A stretch of DNA of 9,867 nt. Source: Cyanobacteria bacterium HKST-UBA02 (GTDB lineage Bacteria > Cyanobacteriota > Vampirovibrionia > Obscuribacterales > Obscuribacteraceae). A program made the translations under genes and the position numbers. The stretch covers positions 1 through 9,867 of the forward strand of contig JAGQHH010000481.1 in the NCBI GenBank assembly GCA_020431945.1, in the 5' to 3' direction. This document shows positions 6,994-9,867 of this stretch, in pieces; the stretch's first letter is position 1; each line of letters opens with the position of its first letter. The notes beneath the pieces are model-generated. The model did not search any database. It saw only the letters and a list, made by a program, of their open reading frames with translations, and had not been told where the DNA came from.

Positions 6994-8628
6994 TTAGATG
7001 AATGCGTGCCCGCTGCCTTCGAATACCCGTTGCCGGGAATATTCGCTTTTGCTGATTACTTGCTGGATATAAGCCTTGATGGCGCGGCCGAGCATTTTTA
7101 CACCGCGCGCTATAGTCTCTTCGTCGGTTTGAATGAAGCACAATCTTATGAACTGGGTGTTTTGAGCCGAGAGGAAACAGAGATCCCCCGGTGCGTAGGT
7201 GACGCCTTCCCGGCGGGCGAAGGTCATGAGCTCCCGGCTCGAATAGCCCTCCGGCAGCCTGAGCCAGATGAACATGCCGCCGTTGGGGCGTGACCAGGTA
7301 ATATCGCATCTGGTGCCGTCCGGCTCTTCGATATTGCCGAGCTCTTTCTGCAGGCTGGCGAGCATGGTGTCTCGGCGGCTCTTGTAAGTGGCTCGAACCG
7401 ATTGCAGGTGTTTCTCGTAAAAGCCTTTGGCCAGGAACTCCGCCAGGATCACCTGGGAGATGGAATTGGTCGAGAGGTTCGAGGCGCGTTTGGCGATGAC
7501 CAGGCGGGATAGCACCTCGGGCGGTGCCACCAGCCATCCCAGCCTGAGGGCTGGACAGAGAGCTTTCGAGAAAGTGCCCTGGTGAATCACGATGTTCTTC
7601 CCGCCAGGCATCGCCCGGAGCGAAGGAATCCGCTCGCCCTGATAGCGCAGGTCAGAAACGAAGCTGTCTTCGAGAATCGGTACCTGATATTGGGTAGCTA
7701 GCTCGATCAGACCGGCTCTCCTGCTTGCCGACATGGTCAGCCCGGTGGGATTCTGGAAATCCGGAATCGTATAGATCAGCTTGGGACGCTGGCGTTTCAG
7801 AATTGTCTCGAGCATGTCCAGGCGGAGCCCCTCACTGTCGAGAGCCACGGGCAGGCAGCGAGCCTGGCGGCTGCGAAAACTGCAAATCGCCCAGAGATAG
7901 GTAGGGTCCTCGCAGGCAATCAGATCGCCCGGATCGACGAGCACTGTGCTCACCACGTCTATTGCTTGTTGCGAGCCGCTGACGATGAGGAGATTCTCGT
8001 CTGCGACGTCCATACCGGACCGGGACAGATAAGCCATCACCTCCCGGCGCAGAGCCGGATGACCTTCGGCGGGGCTGTACTCGAAAAACTCCGGTGCTCG
8101 GTCGCTGTCGATGAGAGACTGCAGGATCTGGACGAATTTTTCGTTCGGGTAGAATTCATCGGTGGGAATACCGCCGGCAAAGGAGATCGAGCCGGGCTGA
8201 CGGTCGTAGAAAGAGCGCTCCAGGCGGAACATCTCGTAAACAGTCTGGCTGGCCCTGGAGAAGCGTTCGTTCCAGACGATGGGCTCGAGGCCCTCGCTGC
8301 CTTCGCCGCCTTCGCCGATTGACAATTCTCCGGGCAGCCTTGCAAAAGTGCCCCTGCCGACGAAGCTCTCCAGATACCCTTCTTTAATCAGCTCGCTGTA
8401 TGCCCGGGCTGCCGTGGAGCGATCCACTTTCAGCCTGCTCGCCACCTCTCTGTTGGTAGGAAGCTTCTCATTGGGCAAGATCCTCCCGCCTTCGATTGCT
8501 TCTTTGATCCTGTCGGCGATAAGCCTGTAGAGAGGCTCATCGCTATTGGTCTGGAGCTTGCCCTTACCGGCAATCTCATCCAGCCAATTTGTTCCTGTTT
8601 TTGAATTGGCGGGGTGGCGGGTCGGCAT
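6994..8628 (-). CDS. pdxR: MocR/GntR regulator with aminotransferase domain, probable PdxR
   Basis: The 544-aa protein joins a GntR-type winged helix (about 30-97; LYRLIADRIKEAIEGG, then LPTNREVASRLKVDRSTAAR, ending GRGTF) to a fold-type I aminotransferase-like domain (about 150-515). PLP-domain landmarks are SGSQQAID (217-224), DFQNPTG (290-296, Asn293), LEDSFVSDLRY (319-329, Asp321), HQGTFSKAL with Schiff-base Lys355, and a late RLCF. MocR proteins such as PdxR and GabR bind PLP and act as regulators rather than transaminases. Lying directly upstream of pdxST, 16 nt away on the same strand, it probably controls PLP synthesis; PdxR genes are often divergent instead. Phe323 sits where GabR has a PLP-contacting Tyr. 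A 22-nt polar linker or more precedes the HTH, and the C-terminal tail is also extended. The ribosome site is weak (GAG about 9 nt upstream). Confidence 0.85.
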   Translation of the reverse strand: MPTRHPANSKTGTNWLDEIAGKGKLQTNSDEPLYRLIADRIKEAIEGGRILPNEKLPTNREVASRLKVDRSTAARAYSELIKEGYLESFVGRGTFARLPGELSIGEGGEGSEGLEPIVWNERFSRASQTVYEMFRLERSFYDRQPGSISFAGGIPTDEFYPNEKFVQILQSLIDSDRAPEFFEYSPAEGHPALRREVMAYLSRSGMDVADENLLIVSGSQQAIDVVSTVLVDPGDLIACEDPTYLWAICSFRSRQARCLPVALDSEGLRLDMLETILKRQRPKLIYTIPDFQNPTGLTMSASRRAGLIELATQYQVPILEDSFVSDLRYQGERIPSLRAMPGGKNIVIHQGTFSKALCPALRLGWLVAPPEVLSRLVIAKRASNLSTNSISQVILAEFLAKGFYEKHLQSVRATYKSRRDTMLASLQKELGNIEEPDGTRCDITWSRPNGGMFIWLRLPEGYSSRELMTFARREGVTYAPGDLCFLSAQNTQFIRLCFIQTDEETIARGVKMLGRAIKAYIQQVISKSEYSRQRVFEGSGHAFI

Positions 8629-8758
8629 TGGCTTTACTCGTTTCGGTACCGGTCGTGCGTCTGACGCGGCTCTGGAATGGGTTCCGGGCGGCGCTTTTGC
8701 GGGCTCTGAGCAAACCGGAACAGATCCGGAGCGTGCTCATATCCTCCAGTCGGCCGGT

Positions 8759-8787
8759 AGCATAACCCGGATTGGCTGGCGGATCAA
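8759..8787 (-). promoter_or_regulatory. Predicted sigma70-type promoter of the pdxR-pdxS-pdxT operon
   Basis: On the minus strand, TTGATC (8787-8782) and TATGCT (8764-8759) match the -35 and -10 consensus at four of six positions each, with the optimal 17-bp spacer. This leaves a 5' leader of about 125 nt before the regulator's ATG at 8628. The -35 box lies in the loop, and part of the spacer in one arm, of the palindrome at 8771-8797, so a protein bound there would affect polymerase access. Confidence 0.5.
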
Positions 8788-8797
8788 TCCAGCCAAT
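8771..8797. repeat. 9-bp palindrome (operator or terminator) between the membrane gene and pdxR
   Basis: ATTGGCTGG (8771-8779) and CCAGCCAAT (8789-8797) are perfect inverted copies separated by 9 nt; G-U and G-C pairs can extend the outer end. It lies 9 bp past the stop of the six-helix membrane protein, so it could end that transcript, but the T-run (TTCTTTT, 8797-8803) follows it only on the plus strand. Its overlap with the predicted promoter and its match to other local sites favour an operator. Confidence 0.65.
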
Positions 8798-8805
8798 TCT
8801 TTTGA

Positions 8806-9543
8806 TTAAGTAGAGCTTCGCTGGCAGAGTCCGTCCACTGTGGCGGCTATCGCTATGGACCAGACGATAAAAGCAATCAGGGAGACGAATAGCAGGAATC
8901 CGGCAGCAGGCAGATTGGCACATAGGGTGGCCAGGCCTGCAAGAGCGGCGGGTATCCAGACCGGCAGTCCGCACCAGCCAATCCACATTGGCAGTCCTCG
9001 ACCGGTGAGGATGGCGGCTACTACAAGGAATCCCGAGGCGGCGTAGAGCCCGTTGGAGACCAGGAAGCAGGATGAAAGAGCCCGGTTGAGAGTCTCCCAG
9101 GCGATCAGGGAGAGCTCGTGGCGCGAATAGCTGGAGCCTCCATAGACGTACTGCTTGGAGATGTCAGAGAAGAGGATGAGCATGTCGGCGTTGGACTGGA
9201 GGTTGATACAGACCGCCAGGACCGAGAGGCAGAGGCTGCCTGTGAAGAGCATCTTCCATTGATTGCTTACTACATCTCTGAGGGTGAGGATCAGGAAGAA
9301 AAAGGAGAGGCTGGCTGCGGAAAGCGCAAGGCATGTCGCTTTCCATATGGCCGGATGCTGGGGAGGAAATTGCATCAAGCGCTCCAGGCTGAATTGATCC
9401 AGATGTCCGGCCTTATAGGCCCAGAGGCAGAGAAGCATGGCCACGGTGTGACAGACCGCGGCGGCCACACATGCTCCCTGAAGGAACCGGTAGCTTCTTC
9501 TTTTCTGGCTGTCATGCAACTCGGTCTGAGGCGACCCGCTCAC
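8806..9543 (-). CDS. Six-helix integral membrane protein of unknown function (245 aa)
   Basis: After a polar 19-residue N-terminus, hydrophobic segments at about 20-42, 65-88, 96-114, 155-178, 184-208 and 211-235 predict six membrane helices. The longest loops are 43-64 and 115-154. Pro/Trp-rich stretches (GLPMWIGW, GLPVWIPAAL) precede and enter helix 5. Size and topology recall DUF4386-like proteins, but no diagnostic motif was recognised. The start is GTG (9541-9543), supported by GGGAG 7 nt upstream; an ATG slightly upstream (9557-9555) is out of frame and soon hits a stop. It begins 31 nt after the serS stop codon and is probably in the serS transcript. It is separated from pdxR by 177 bp holding the palindrome and predicted promoter. 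Confidence 0.8.
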   Translation of the reverse strand: MSGSPQTELHDSQKRRSYRFLQGACVAAAVCHTVAMLLCLWAYKAGHLDQFSLERLMQFPPQHPAIWKATCLALSAASLSFFFLILTLRDVVSNQWKMLFTGSLCLSVLAVCINLQSNADMLILFSDISKQYVYGGSSYSRHELSLIAWETLNRALSSCFLVSNGLYAASGFLVVAAILTGRGLPMWIGWCGLPVWIPAALAGLATLCANLPAAGFLLFVSLIAFIVWSIAIAATVDGLCQRSST

Positions 9544-9550
9544 GGTCTAT

Positions 9551-9555
9551 CTCCC
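9551..9555 (-). promoter_or_regulatory. Ribosome binding site fixing the GTG start of the membrane protein
   Basis: GGGAG on the minus strand lies 7 nt before GTG 9543-9541, within the 31-nt gap after serS. It supports this GTG over internal Met codons, the first of which (residue 36) lies inside helix 1. Confidence 0.75.
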
Positions 9556-9574
9556 ATGCCGGCTAACTCTCGGG

Positions 9575-9867
<293 letters not shown>

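Larger units (their letters stand above)
8578..8992. repeat. Cluster of CCAGCCAAT / ATTGGCTGG sites around the pdxR promoter
   Basis: The 9-mer CCAGCCAAT occurs at 8580-8588, 8789-8797 and 8974-8982, and its reverse complement at 8771-8779. The first two copies share a 12-mer, ATCCAGCCAATT (8578-8589 and 8787-8798). The core GCCAAT/ATTGGC occurs further at 8605-8610, 8627-8632 (overlapping the pdxR start codon), 8914-8919 and 8987-8992, giving eight cores in about 410 bp. Several starts are 21-22 bp apart (8583/8605/8627; 8771/8792), about two DNA turns. Some copies are inside coding sequence. They may be regulator-binding sites. Confidence 0.6.

Noticed and set aside
8576..8740. 54-codon leftward frame beginning ATGAGCACG after GGAGG, overlapping the pdxR start
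   Set aside because: A leader peptide is possible, but the spacing from GGAGG is only 2 nt and the sequence resembles nothing; more likely chance within the 5' leader.

Overview
This window is about 9.9 kb of bacterial chromosome with fairly high GC (estimated by eye). No rRNA, tRNA, CRISPR array, insertion sequence or phage gene was seen. The sequence does not name the host. A lipobox lipoprotein suggests a diderm. Ordinary housekeeping genes beside large unrecognised proteins would suit a poorly sampled lineage, but no phylum can be assigned.

Left end (1-518): the first 65 codons of a leftward winged-helix protein resembling DUF6088/AbiEi antitoxins, followed by about 320 bp without a gene. 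That gap holds a perfect 20-bp inverted repeat and three copies of a 12-bp motif. Next come two rightward, translationally coupled genes (519-3493). The first encodes a 98-aa protein with a double zinc ribbon. The second encodes an 892-aa protein that begins with a zinc ribbon of identical cysteine spacing, continues as a long helical region, and ends in a beta-rich domain of the kind usually found on pilus or cell-surface proteins.

Right part (3475-9867): seven genes all point left. In transcription order they are the 3' end of serS, a six-helix membrane protein, a MocR/GntR regulator (probable PdxR), pdxS, pdxT, a small four-helix membrane protein, and a TPR-rich lipoprotein whose end overlaps the 892-aa gene. 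The regulator, pdxS and pdxT form a tight operon for making pyridoxal 5'-phosphate by the ribose-5-phosphate (DXP-independent) route: PdxT releases ammonia from glutamine and PdxS builds PLP from it. The regulator has a PLP-binding aminotransferase-like domain that could sense the product.

The most notable signals are the zinc ribbon/helical/surface-domain fusion with its small paralogous partner, a dense cluster of CCAGCCAAT/ATTGGCTGG sites around a predicted pdxR promoter, and the palindromic region upstream of the AbiEi-like gene.
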